DNA of 64,000 bases from Pseudomonas alcaligenes (GCF_014490745.1 NZ_LZEU01000001.1:2941501-3005500); one strand, 5' to 3'. Counted from the stretch's first letter, positions 9,485 to 17,553 are shown. The notes: a model not told the origin generated them from the sequence alone. Program-made: numbers and translations.

Positions 9485-11125
9485 ATGTCCACCGCGCTTC
9501 CTCCCGATCTCTATTACCTCAGTAACTTCCGCACCGCGCTCGCCTGGGTAGGCGAGCGTTATGCCGACTTGCTGACGGCGGAGGAGCTGACCTTTGTCAG
9601 CGATTTCGAGGCAGTGGAGTGGCGAGCACAGGCACTCTTGGTTCGCATGATCATGCGCCGTGGCTGCCACTTTCGCCTAAGCAAGCTCGACTACCCCGAG
9701 ATCGGCGACTGCCAGGCTGCAGCCCTCCCCTTGCTTGAACGTGGCTGGGTCAGCGAGCAGGCGCCTCTCACTGTGCTGGAAATCGCCGACCTGTTGCGTA
9801 AGGACGAGCTGCTGGCCCATCTACCGCTGCAGGATCGGCGCTCGTCACAGAAGAAGACCGAGCTACTGGATCAATTGCTGTCTCAGGACTTGCCAGCCCA
9901 GCCATTCACAGCCTGGTGCCCGGCGCTGAATGATCGGCTGCTGAGCCTGCAGGTTGATGAGTTGTGCAACCGCCTACGTCTGATGTTCTTTGGCAATTTG
10001 GTTCAGGGCTGGTCCGAGTTCGTGCTGGCAGACCTAGGCATCTATCGCTATGAGTCGGTGACTATCAGCCCTGAGTCTCGCGGCTTTCGCTGTCGACAGG
10101 ATCTAGAGGACTACCTACACCTGCGCGAACTGCGAATTCGCTTCGAGGAAGGTGAAGCGGTTGAGTCAGTTTTACCCCTCCTGCAGAGTTTCTCGTCTGA
10201 CAATCCTTACCTGAGCAGTCGCCAATCAAAGCAGCTGTTCCACATTGCCCAGCACCTGGAGAAATGTGGGGAGCTGGAGCAGGCGCTGACCGTTTATCAG
10301 CGCAGCGAATACACCCAGGCCCGCTGGCGGCAGATTCGAGTGCTGGAACAACTGGGACGTGATGCTGATGCCCATGAACAAGCGCTGGCATTCAGTGCCA
10401 TGCCAAAAAGTGACGAAGAGAGTCAGCGCCTTGAGCGCGCCCTGTCTCGCCTGCAGCGCAAGCTGGGCTTACCCGTGGCGAAACGACTTAAGGTCGTTGA
10501 AGCCTCACGCATCGAGCTGACCTTGCCCGTACCTGGGCATGGCAGCGTAGAAATCGCCGTACGCGATCATTTCAGTACGGAACAAGCTCCTGTGCACTAC
10601 ATGGAGAACACCCTACTGTGCAGTCTGTTCGGCTTGCTGTGCTGGGATGCCATTTTTGCGCCCGTGCCGGGGGCATTCTTCCATCCGTTCCACAGTGGCC
10701 CGGTGGATCTCTACAGTGTGGACTTTTATCCCCGCCGCCAGGCGCTCTTCGACGAGTGTCTGGCTCGCCTACAGCAGCCCGACTACCCACAATTGATCGT
10801 GGAGCGCTATCGGGAAAAGGTCGGCATCCAGTCGCCCTTCGTGTTCTGGACCGTGCTCGATGAACCGCTCCTGAAACTGGCGCTGCACTGCATTCCAGCG
10901 CAGCACCTGCAGGCCTGTTTTTCACGTCTGCTTCAGGATTTAAAAGCCAACCGAGCAGGTATGCCCGACCTGATCCAGTTTTACCCAGCCGAGCAGCGCT
11001 ACCGGATGATCGAGGTGAAAGGCCCGGGCGACCGTCTGCAGGACAACCAGAAACGCTGGCTGGCGTTTGCCGCCGAGCATGGCATTCCGGTCGAGGTTTG
11101 TTACGTGAGCTGGGACGCGGCATGA
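9485..11125 (+). CDS. FAN1-type VRR-NUC structure-specific nuclease
   Basis: A 546-aa bacterial FAN1 homologue, predicted to cut branched or flapped DNA during cross-link and replication-fork repair. The N-terminal part (about 1-110) has the SAP-like helical segments of FAN1, the middle is a helical TPR-like array (EQALTVYQRSEYTQARWRQ), and the C-terminus is the VRR-NUC domain. The catalytic signature is visible: GMPDLIQFYP (about residue 495), IEVKGPGD (about 509) and QDNQKRW. I chose the ATG at 9485 over an upstream TTG at 9428 because the protein then begins MSTALPPDLYYL, as expected for the family, and because the LexA box would otherwise lie inside the gene. The stop overlaps the next start (ATGA), so it forms an operon with the helicase. 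Confidence 0.93.
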   Translation: MSTALPPDLYYLSNFRTALAWVGERYADLLTAEELTFVSDFEAVEWRAQALLVRMIMRRGCHFRLSKLDYPEIGDCQAAALPLLERGWVSEQAPLTVLEIADLLRKDELLAHLPLQDRRSSQKKTELLDQLLSQDLPAQPFTAWCPALNDRLLSLQVDELCNRLRLMFFGNLVQGWSEFVLADLGIYRYESVTISPESRGFRCRQDLEDYLHLRELRIRFEEGEAVESVLPLLQSFSSDNPYLSSRQSKQLFHIAQHLEKCGELEQALTVYQRSEYTQARWRQIRVLEQLGRDADAHEQALAFSAMPKSDEESQRLERALSRLQRKLGLPVAKRLKVVEASRIELTLPVPGHGSVEIAVRDHFSTEQAPVHYMENTLLCSLFGLLCWDAIFAPVPGAFFHPFHSGPVDLYSVDFYPRRQALFDECLARLQQPDYPQLIVERYREKVGIQSPFVFWTVLDEPLLKLALHCIPAQHLQACFSRLLQDLKANRAGMPDLIQFYPAEQRYRMIEVKGPGDRLQDNQKRWLAFAAEHGIPVEVCYVSWDAA

Positions 11126-13398
11126 CGTACTCGGTCGCGGTACGCGCCCTCTGCGAGTTCACCGCCAAGGAGGGTGATCTCGATCTGCGTTTCACGCCCT
11201 CACCCACAGCTCAGGAAGGCATCGCTGGCCACCAGACCGTAGTAGGCCGGCGCGGTTCTGACTACTTCGCCGAACTCCCACTGAGCGGCAGCTACCCCGG
11301 ACTATTGGTCAGTGGCCGCGCCGACGGTTACGACCCGGAGCGCAATCGTCTCGAGGAAATCAAAACCCACCGAGGCGATATCAGCCGCATCCCAGCCAAC
11401 CACCGGGCTCTGCACTGGGCACAGGTGAAGGTCTATGGCTGGCTGCTCTGCCAGCAGTTGGATCTGCAGGAGGTGGAGCTGGCCGTCGTTTACTTCAACG
11501 TGCTCACCCACACCGAAAATGCCTTCATTGAAGTCACGAGCGCAGCCGATCTACAGAAGTTTTTCGAGCAACAGTGTCAGCGCTTTCTGGTCTGGGCGGA
11601 GCAGGAAGAAGCCCACCGCAAAGTCCGCGATACCTACCTGGATACGCTACGTTTCCCCTACCCCGATTTTCGCCGTGGGCAACGCCAGTTGGCCGAGGCG
11701 GTATACCGCAGCGCACGCGATGGCCATACCCTCATGGCTCAGGCCACCACCGGCATCGGTAAGACCTTGGGCACCCTCTTCCCTCAGCTCAAGGCCATGC
11801 CGGGCCAGAAACTGGATCGGCTGTTCTTTCTCACGGCCAAGACACCCGGTCGGCGTCTGGCGCTGGACGCCCTGCACAGCCTGCGCGAAGGAAATGACGC
11901 TACTCCGCTACGCGTGCTGGAGCATGTGGCCCGCGACAAAGCCTGCGAGCATCCCGACAAGAGCTGCCACGGCGAGTCCTGTCCGCTGGCCAAGGGCTTC
12001 TACAACCGCCTGCCTGCAGCCCGCGAGGCAACTCTGCGGCAGAGCTGGCTGCCCCAGGAGCAGGTGCGCGCCATTGCCCTCGCCCACCAGGTTTGTCCGT
12101 ACTACCTGAGCCAAGAGCTGTGTCGCTGGGTCGACGTGGTGGTCTGCGATTACAACTACTACTTCGACATGGGCGCCCTGCTCTACGGCCTTGCTCAGGT
12201 GAACGAATGGCGCGTGGCCGTGCTGGTCGACGAAGCCCACAACCTGGTCGAACGCGCGCGGGGCATGTACACCGCCGAGCTCGATCAAGAAGAGTTTCAT
12301 GAGCTGTGCCGGATCGCGCCCTCAGGCCTGCGCAGCGTACTGCAACGCGTCAGCCGGCACTGGGAGCAGCTCAATCAGGTGCAGCAGGTGGACTATCAGA
12401 TCCATCCTGTCGTGCCAGACCTACTGGTGGCAGCGCTGCAGCGCGCCGTCAGCGCCATCACCGATCACCTGACCGACTACCCCAGCGGCCAGGATCGTCT
12501 GCTGCTGCAGTTCTATCTGAATGCCATGCTGTTCTGTCGCCTAAGCGAGGCCTACGGGCCGCACTCGCTGTTCGATGTCACCCGCCAGGACACCCAGGCC
12601 ATTGGTGATCACACCACGCTGTGTCTGCGCAACATCGTGCCGGCACCCTTCCTCGCCAGCCGCTTCAGTGATGCCCACACCACCACCCTGTTCTCCGCAA
12701 CGCTGCGCCCGGCAAAGTACTACCAGGACCTGCTGGGACTGCCCGAAGAAACCCAATGGATCGATGTGGAGTCGCCCTTCTCGGCCGACCAGTTGACCGT
12801 GCGCGTGGTGCGCAATCTGTCGACGCGCTACCAGCACCGGGAGTCCAGCCTTGCCCCGATCTGCCGGCTGATGGCCGAGCAATACCGCAGTGCTCCGGGC
12901 AACTACCTGGCCTTCTTCAGCAGCTATGCCTACTTGCAGCAGGTACGCGAGCTGTTCATGACGCTGTACCCGGCAATTCCGAGCAGCGTACAGACGCGCA
13001 GCATGAATGAAGGTGAGCGCCAGGCCTTTCTCGACAGTTTTACCATCCACTCCGAGGGCATCGGCTTTGCCGTGCTCGGTGGAGCCTTTGGCGAGGGGAT
13101 CGACCTACCCGGCAAGCGTCTGATCGGCGCATTCATTGCCACCCTCGGCCTTCCGCAGATCAACGCGATCAACGAAGAAGTCAAAGCGCGCATGCAGCAG
13201 ATGTTCGGTGAGGAGAATGGCTACGACTATGCCTATCTCTATCCCGGCATGCAGAAGGTGGTTCAGGCCGCAGGGCGAGTGATTCGCACCACATCCGATC
13301 ACGGCGTGGTCTACCTGCTGGATGATCGCTTCGGACAGAGCAAGGTCAAAGAATTGCTACCGAGCTGGTGGTCGCCAAGTAGCTGTAAGGCAACATGA
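11122..13398 (+). CDS. PD-(D/E)XK nuclease fused to a DinG/XPD-family Fe-S helicase
   Basis: A 758-aa DNA helicase with an extra N-terminal domain. Residues about 60-160 contain GRADGYDPERNRLEEIKTH and QVKVYGWLL, the D...EXK layout of a RecB/Cas4-like nuclease. Helicase motifs follow: Walker A TTGIGKT (about 208-214), four cysteines between about 275 and 330 (ACEHPDKSCHGESC, then VCPYYL) that would hold the 4Fe-4S cluster, DEAH (about 370), and a C-terminal motor with VIRT near 730. Such enzymes unwind 5'-3'. Translation starts at ATG 11122, overlapping the stop of the FAN1-like gene; the TTG at 11098 would give a longer overlap and is less likely. Co-transcription implies shared work on damaged DNA under LexA control. 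Confidence 0.93.
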   Translation: MTYSVAVRALCEFTAKEGDLDLRFTPSPTAQEGIAGHQTVVGRRGSDYFAELPLSGSYPGLLVSGRADGYDPERNRLEEIKTHRGDISRIPANHRALHWAQVKVYGWLLCQQLDLQEVELAVVYFNVLTHTENAFIEVTSAADLQKFFEQQCQRFLVWAEQEEAHRKVRDTYLDTLRFPYPDFRRGQRQLAEAVYRSARDGHTLMAQATTGIGKTLGTLFPQLKAMPGQKLDRLFFLTAKTPGRRLALDALHSLREGNDATPLRVLEHVARDKACEHPDKSCHGESCPLAKGFYNRLPAAREATLRQSWLPQEQVRAIALAHQVCPYYLSQELCRWVDVVVCDYNYYFDMGALLYGLAQVNEWRVAVLVDEAHNLVERARGMYTAELDQEEFHELCRIAPSGLRSVLQRVSRHWEQLNQVQQVDYQIHPVVPDLLVAALQRAVSAITDHLTDYPSGQDRLLLQFYLNAMLFCRLSEAYGPHSLFDVTRQDTQAIGDHTTLCLRNIVPAPFLASRFSDAHTTTLFSATLRPAKYYQDLLGLPEETQWIDVESPFSADQLTVRVVRNLSTRYQHRESSLAPICRLMAEQYRSAPGNYLAFFSSYAYLQQVRELFMTLYPAIPSSVQTRSMNEGERQAFLDSFTIHSEGIGFAVLGGAFGEGIDLPGKRLIGAFIATLGLPQINAINEEVKARMQQMFGEENGYDYAYLYPGMQKVVQAAGRVIRTTSDHGVVYLLDDRFGQSKVKELLPSWWSPSSCKAT

Positions 13399-13489
13399 CC
13401 ATAAGTGGCTTCCAGCCGTTAGCGGTCATCGCTTAACCACCCGCAAGTATGGGCTGTGCGTGGACATGTCCAGCCAAGCCGCAGCCTCG

Positions 13490-13618
13490 CAACAGGGCGG
13501 TCGGCTCGGTCACTTGCCTGACCGTTCAATCTTGAACTCTTCGGAGCACAGCCTAACCCGGACAGTTCGCTTATTTTCCTAAGGGAGATTGGCGTCTAGA
13601 AAAGCGAACTGTCCCGAG
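13490..13618 (-). mobile_element. Relic end of an IS3-family element
   Basis: On the minus strand, 13498-13547 reads like the first codons of the orfA of the intact IS3 element at 15199-16430 (a match to PEEFKIE, then GCAAGTGACCGAG), but with a base missing and an early stop. Beyond it lie GTCTAGAAAAGCG and a terminal GGACAGTTCGC arm, comparable to the right end of the intact copy. The segment also holds a perfect 13-bp inverted repeat, 13560-13572 against 13602-13614. I read it as a decayed solo end left after most of an older, related IS was lost. Confidence 0.6.
13560..13614. repeat. 13-bp perfect inverted repeat
   Basis: GGACAGTTCGCTT (13560-13572) is mirrored exactly by AAGCGAACTGTCC (13602-13614), with 29 bp between. 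It lies inside the IS3 relic and may be subterminal sequence of the lost element. There is no T-run after either arm, so it is not an intrinsic terminator. Confidence 0.85.
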
Positions 13619-13737
13619 CCCCCTCCATACCGACGGCAGCTTCTCGGCTTCGAATTGCATTTCTCAAAAAGGCTGGAGACTACAAAGGCCAGACCAATCT
13701 GGCCCCGTCCCAAGGGATCCAAGCCGAGGAATTTGCA

Positions 13738-14019
13738 ATGCTGAAAACGCTACTCTCCAGCGCTAAAAACCTGCTTTGCCCAACACACAATCCTGGCTAC
13801 CAAACCAAGGTCTATCTAACCGTGGGCAAGCCGATAATGCTCCACGACTCCTTAGACTTCGGCCCACTGGCTACTGCCAAAGAGATAGAGCTCCTTACAA
13901 AGTTTTGGCAGATCGAAGAGACACCTGATATCAATCTCGCAACCCTAAACTGGCAAGAGCCCGCTCTTTCATTCGACTCGCTCAGCGACATCGACTATGC
14001 GAGCAGCTCGCATGCTTAG
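13738..14019 (+). CDS. Small hypothetical protein (93 aa)
   Basis: Unrecognised soluble protein with no signal peptide or membrane segment. It starts MLKTLLSSAKNLL and has an acidic C-terminal half (WQIEETPDINLATLNW). The start is supported by a good ribosome site (CGAGGA) 7 bp before the ATG. A perfect hairpin (GGCCAGA-CCAA-TCTGGCC, 13687-13704) lies just upstream. The gene faces the XRE regulator tail to tail, with only 10 bp between stops. Base composition is AT-richer than the operon to its left, which marks the start of the accessory island. Confidence 0.65.
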   Translation: MLKTLLSSAKNLLCPTHNPGYQTKVYLTVGKPIMLHDSLDFGPLATAKEIELLTKFWQIEETPDINLATLNWQEPALSFDSLSDIDYASSSHA

Positions 14020-14029
14020 AGCTTGGGCA

Positions 14030-14332
14030 TTACGACGCCAAACTCATGGCCAACTCCATCACCGCTTGCCTCTTATCCTCAGGCAAGCGGTGGAACAGAA
14101 CCAACAGACGCGCAGAGTCGTCCTCTTCCGCATAGAAATAGGCCTCAGGCAAATCCAAGACCGCGGCAATCTGCCTGACTACTGAAATGTTGGGCGCATG
14201 CTTTGCTGTTTCGTACTGGTTCATTCGTGCACTCGCCGACATCGGATCGAGCCCTGCAAGGATGCCCAATCGCTCTTGAGACAAGCCTGCGGCTCCACGT
14301 GCCTCCTTTAGCCGCTTCGCAAGAACTGACAT
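14030..14332 (-). CDS. XRE/Cro-type helix-turn-helix regulator
   Basis: A 100-aa DNA-binding protein, mostly one HTH_3 domain: LAKRLKEARGAAGLSQERLG, then a recognition helix region around SARMNQYETAKHAPNI, the usual Cro/C1 layout, ending with QIAAVLDLPEAYFYAEED. A longer open frame extends upstream, but the ATG at 14332 gives the canonical start MSVLAKRLKEARG. It probably represses a nearby promoter. The divergent lipoprotein gene starts about 160 bp away, so the intergenic 14333-14491 is the obvious operator region. No clear palindrome stood out there. Confidence 0.88.
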   Translation of the reverse strand: MSVLAKRLKEARGAAGLSQERLGILAGLDPMSASARMNQYETAKHAPNISVVRQIAAVLDLPEAYFYAEEDDSARLLVLFHRLPEDKRQAVMELAMSLAS

Positions 14333-14491
14333 CTGATAGCCCCAAAAGGCTAAGAGATTCTTAGATTTCGCTTGCTCATATACTAAGACTTCCTTAGCCT
14401 TCGATCTGCACGCCCCCCAACCACATCCCTGATAGCCAAAGCCGGATCGCCAAACCACGGCGGCCTGGAGGCTCGAAGTATCAAGGTGAAC

Positions 14492-15220
14492 ATGATGTAC
14501 AGAGCAGCTTTCGCTGTAGGCCTTTCCCTCGTTCTAACAGGTTGCGGTCTGCTCCCTCGAACCGGGACACCATCAACTGCGCTTCAGGTTGCTGATGCGA
14601 TGGGCGTACCGGCAGAGGATATGAGTCGAGAAGATTTCAATGCCCGCATAAAAGCTGGGAGTTCAAATCGGGACTCCGCTAAGAACAATCAAAACATCGA
14701 TGCCGCCATGTACAGTCTGATTGCACGTGATCCGACGCTGTTTCTAATGTCTGGCTTTTTGCCAGCGGGTATAGCCAGCAATACGCACATTGCAGCTTGG
14801 GTACCCGAGACAATAGCTGTGGACGGCAAGGCGGCAGTCGTCGTAGCGGACAAGGCCTTTAGAAAAGCCAGTGCCGAGGTCTATGGCAACACCTCTCAAG
14901 ACAAGGCACAGATCGAAGCAACGCCCACTAAATACATCATGGGAGTCGCCTATGGTGAAGGCAGCCCAGTGCACTCTGTGACACAGCTAGTTCAAATGGC
15001 TGCTGGGCACACACCCTCACTCGGCCCCGCGCCTACATTCATCACCGCTCAAGGAAAGGCTTATGGGCCATTGTTCTTGGGAGTTCATGGCCAAGCGAGT
15101 CATAACGAAGACCTAGAGAAAATCGAGCGTCTCTCTTCTCTGCTGCCTGATTGGTTCTACATATACAGTCCTGGGCTTGCCAAAGTTGCACCAGCAACTG
15201 AATCGCCCCGGCTTTCCTAG
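14492..15220 (+). CDS. Predicted lipoprotein, 3' end replaced by IS3 insertion
   Basis: Begins with a lipoprotein signal (AAFAVGLSLVLTGC, lipobox LTGC near residue 20), so it is predicted to be anchored to a membrane on the periplasmic side. The mature part of about 220 aa is unrecognised. An AAGG ribosome site precedes ATGs at 14492 and 14495; a GTG at 14486 is also in frame. The IS at 15199-16430 entered close to the end of the gene. The present frame runs six codons into the IS (ESPRLS) and stops. If the IS and one AAC copy are removed, the frame continues for 15 residues, TVLNKGKHLPFIEPK, to a TAA at 16477-16479. The product is therefore nearly full length and may still work. Confidence 0.8.
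   Translation: MMYRAAFAVGLSLVLTGCGLLPRTGTPSTALQVADAMGVPAEDMSREDFNARIKAGSSNRDSAKNNQNIDAAMYSLIARDPTLFLMSGFLPAGIASNTHIAAWVPETIAVDGKAAVVVADKAFRKASAEVYGNTSQDKAQIEATPTKYIMGVAYGEGSPVHSVTQLVQMAAGHTPSLGPAPTFITAQGKAYGPLFLGVHGQASHNEDLEKIERLSSLLPDWFYIYSPGLAKVAPATESPRLS
15196..15198. repeat. Target-site duplication AAC (left copy)
   Basis: AAC directly precedes the left inverted repeat; the matching AAC is at 16431-16433, directly after the right inverted repeat. A 3-bp duplication is usual for several IS3-family groups. The pair fixes the ends of the element exactly. Confidence 0.88.
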
Positions 15221-16062
15221 ACACTCTCCAAGCTCTGGAAATAACGCTTTTCAAACTCCACTGGCGATAGCTGCATAGCGCTGCTGTGCCGGCGTTTGGG
15301 GTTATAAAACATCTCGATGTAATCGAACACATCACTGCGGGCTTCTTCGCGGGTGCCGTAGGTTTTTCGTCGGATGCGTTCCCGCTTCAGCAACTGGAAG
15401 AAGCTTTCCGCCACCGCGTTGTCGTGGCAGTTACCGCGTCGACTCATGCTGCTGATCAGGTTGTTGGCCTTGAGGAAGCTCTGCCAGTCCGAGCTGCTGA
15501 ACTGGCTGCCCTGGTCGGAGTGAATCATCACTTCTTGCTTGGGCTTGCGCCGCCACACCGCCATCAACAGAGCATCGATGGCCAGGTCGCTGCACATCCG
15601 TGGCTTCATCGACCAGCCGATCACCTGGCGTGAAAACAGATCCAGCACCACCGCCAAATACAACCAACCCTCATAGGTGCGGATGTAGGTGATGTCGGTA
15701 ACCCAGACCTTGTTCGGTTCACTGACGTTGAACTGCCGCTCCAGGCGATTGGGCGACGCCACCGTTGGCCGGCCGCCGTAATAGCCGGGGCGCCGACGAT
15801 AGCCGGTCTGCGAGCGCAGCCCTTCTCCCCGCATCAGGCGAGCCACGCGGTGCCGGCCACAGGACTCTCCCAGCTCACGCAGGTCGTCGTGGATCTTGCG
15901 GTAGCCGTAGACGCCACCACTTTCCAGCCAGGCATGTTTGATCAATCCGAGCAGGCGCTGATCTTCCTTGGCGCGTACGGATTTCGGCTCGGCCAGCCAG
16001 GCGTAGTAACCGCTGGGATGCACCTTGAGGGTCTGGCAGAGACGCCGCACCGGGTAATCCAC
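15217..16062 (-). CDS. IS3-family transposase OrfB (DDE integrase domain)
   Basis: The 281 aa shown start at a GTG, but the frame is open without a stop back to 16128, so the natural product is probably an OrfAB fusion made by frameshifting. The N-terminal HTH_21 segment (YPVRRLCQTLKVHPSGYYAW) precedes the rve integrase core, with the catalytic triad in TDITYIR (D), IHSDQGSQF (D) and NAVAESFF (E, 35 residues on). The C-terminal YNPKRRHSSAMQLSPVEFE is typical of IS3 transposases. The catalytic part looks intact. Confidence 0.95.
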   Translation of the reverse strand: MDYPVRRLCQTLKVHPSGYYAWLAEPKSVRAKEDQRLLGLIKHAWLESGGVYGYRKIHDDLRELGESCGRHRVARLMRGEGLRSQTGYRRRPGYYGGRPTVASPNRLERQFNVSEPNKVWVTDITYIRTYEGWLYLAVVLDLFSRQVIGWSMKPRMCSDLAIDALLMAVWRRKPKQEVMIHSDQGSQFSSSDWQSFLKANNLISSMSRRGNCHDNAVAESFFQLLKRERIRRKTYGTREEARSDVFDYIEMFYNPKRRHSSAMQLSPVEFEKRYFQSLESV

Positions 16063-16088
16063 CGACAGCTTGCTAATGAAGGCGTACT

Positions 16089-16367
16089 TCAGCCGGACTC
16101 CTTGGCAAAGTACGCGGCGGCCTTTTTTAGGATGTCTCGCTCTTCGGTCACTCGCTTGAGTTCGGCGCGCAGACGACGCAGTTCGGCCTGCTGCTCGTCT
16201 TCCTGCTGCCGCTGTTCCTGGGGTTTGCCGTAGCGCTTGCTCCAGGCATACAGGCTATGCACCGACATGCCCAACCGCGCCGCTACCTCGGCAACAGGAA
16301 GGCCACGCTCGGTCACTTGCTTGACCGCTTCGATTTTGAATTCTTCGGGGTAACGCTGGTTGCTCAT
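16089..16367 (-). CDS. IS3-family transposase OrfA (helix-turn-helix)
   Basis: 92 aa. HTH_Tnp_1 domain (RYPEEFKIEAVKQVTERG, then VAARLGMSVHSLYAW) that binds the IS ends, followed by a leucine-zipper-like coiled coil (EQRQQEDEQQAELRRLRAEL) used for multimerisation. The frame ends just after the slippery site, in AYFAKESG. It is expressed alone as a regulator and, after a -1 shift, as the N-terminal part of the OrfAB transposase. Confidence 0.94.
   Translation of the reverse strand: MSNQRYPEEFKIEAVKQVTERGLPVAEVAARLGMSVHSLYAWSKRYGKPQEQRQQEDEQQAELRRLRAELKRVTEERDILKKAAAYFAKESG
16122..16128 (-). promoter_or_regulatory. A6G slippery site for -1 frameshifting
   Basis: On the minus strand the orfA codons read CTA AAA AAG. 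A -1 slip on A AAA AAG moves ribosomes into a frame that stays open through 22 codons to the orfB start. This is the standard programmed frameshift signal of many IS3-family elements. Confidence 0.88.
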
Positions 16368-16433
16368 GGCACCTCCTGATGGGCCTCAATTATGAGGCTC
16401 GGAGGTCTCTAGGGAAGCGGGGCCTATTCAAAC

Positions 16434-16479
16434 AGTTCTGAACAAAGGTAAGCATTTACCATTCATTGAGCCAAAATAA
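16434..16479 (+). pseudogene. Displaced 3' tail of the IS-cut lipoprotein gene
   Basis: Directly after the second AAC copy the sequence completes codon ACA, then encodes VLNKGKHLPFIEPK and stops at TAA. It joins in frame to the lipoprotein gene ending at 15198. No promoter or start remains, so it is only a remnant. Confidence 0.82.
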
Positions 16480-16526
16480 AACTGCATAGCGCTTAACCAA
16501 ACCTAACAATTATTGAGAGTTATGAC

Positions 16527-16829
16527 ATGAGAAAAATAAAATTTATCCCCTTCGTAGGCGCTCTTTTACTCAGTGTGGCCGGATGTAATGAACATAGCCA
16601 TTCTCTAACTGGAAAAGCATGCCTTGGTACAAACAACGACACCTTAGTAGAGTCACTAGGAGACCAGTGCCAAGCGGGAGATATGATTGGCACGAAACAT
16701 CCAGCTTATTTTTGCGACTTCTCCTATGCAGTAGCTTTTAATCAGTACAACTCCGCATTCTGTGTTTTTTCTGGCGCTCAGGCAGAGGAGCGTATTCAGG
16801 ACAGTAAATCTACATCACAAAGCAAATGA
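16527..16829 (+). CDS. Small cysteine-containing lipoprotein (100 aa)
   Basis: Predicted lipoprotein with a clear signal (FIPFVGALLLSVAGC, lipobox SVAGC near residue 20). The mature part of about 80 aa contains four further cysteines (KACLG, DQCQ, YFCDF, AFCVF) that could form two disulphides in the periplasm. A weak GAGAG ribosome site precedes the ATG. Function not recognised. AT-rich codon use matches the rest of the island. It lies about 50 bp after the severed tail of the upstream lipoprotein gene, so the two may once have been co-transcribed. Confidence 0.7.
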   Translation: MRKIKFIPFVGALLLSVAGCNEHSHSLTGKACLGTNNDTLVESLGDQCQAGDMIGTKHPAYFCDFSYAVAFNQYNSAFCVFSGAQAEERIQDSKSTSQSK

Positions 16830-17168
16830 CCCCGAACTAGCAGACAGCAACAAGAAGCCCATAAAAACCCAGAACACTATGCATTGAATTTATCTAAATT
16901 CGCTTCACAACTGGGGTGGCGTATAGCTATTTTCTTCACGAAAAAATTGGCTATAGGATCAGCGAGAAATCTGGACCTTTCATCATAGGACACCCCAAAT
17001 ATTCCGACTCACAGCACTAGCCCAGAGTCCATTACTCGTATGGACCTGAGCTGCAACAGCTGAGATCTGCCTTCAGGCAACGGTGGTCCACATGCAAGGA
17101 GGTGCCGGCTATAAAAGTCAACGTCGACATACATGCTGTGCTGAAAGACCTTTACCGCAGGTAAGTCA

Positions 17169-17208
17169 GGTGTACGGATGGTGTACGGATGGTGTACGGA
17201 TGGTGTAC
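17169..17208 (+). repeat. 11-bp iterons, three full copies plus one partial
   Basis: GGTGTACGGAT is repeated three times without gaps (17169-17201), followed by a partial GGTGTAC (17202-17208). The period of one DNA turn would place bound proteins on one face. The same GGTGTACG core recurs in the hairpin at 17267-17298. Confidence 0.92.
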
Positions 17209-17266
17209 CAACGAACACTTCGCGAGCGCCAGACGAAAAAAACCACGCGATAGATGCCCATCACAG

Positions 17267-17298
17267 TACGGAAGGTGTACGTAACTGCACCTTCCGTA
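17267..17298. repeat. Hairpin with 11-bp perfect stem sharing the iteron core
   Basis: TACGGAAGGTG (17267-17277) pairs with CACCTTCCGTA (17288-17298) across a 10-bp loop. GGTGTACG occurs in the left arm and loop, and its complement (CGTACACC) follows from the right arm, so iteron-like half-sites sit here in opposite orientations. There is no T-run, so it is unlikely to be a terminator. Confidence 0.88.
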
Positions 17299-17553
17299 CA
17301 CCTACTCGGCAGGCTCGCCTTCAACACCCAAGCAATCCTTGCCAACCCTCGGCTAGTTGTGCAATTGTTTCCTCACCAAGGTTGGCCATGAGCGCCGGCC
17401 TTATGTGAGCTGACACTCTCAGCACATTTCAAAAGCTTCGCTACGTTTTGGATGCTTCCAATCCGACGTGCGATACGCACCGCTACACACAGAGACGGCT
17501 TTGTTGGATTGGCTAGAAGCCTGACCAGCATGGGTTCTCAGCTCCACTACCCC

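Larger units (their letters stand above)
15199..16430 (-). mobile_element. Intact IS3-family insertion sequence (1232 bp)
   Basis: Both ends begin TGAAT: the left end reads TGAATCGCCCCGGCTTTCCT, and the right end read inward is TGAATAGGCCCCGCTTCCCT. They form imperfect inverted repeats of about 30 bp that share CTAGA and CTCC further in. A 3-bp target duplication (AAC) flanks the element. Inside are orfA and orfB, overlapping through an A6G slippery site, both read on the minus strand. All parts needed for transposition are intact, so the insertion may be recent. A decayed relative lies at 13490-13618. Confidence 0.93.

Noticed and set aside
17169..17208. Possible CRISPR-like array
   Set aside because: Units are 11 bp and contiguous, without spacers; no cas genes in the window.
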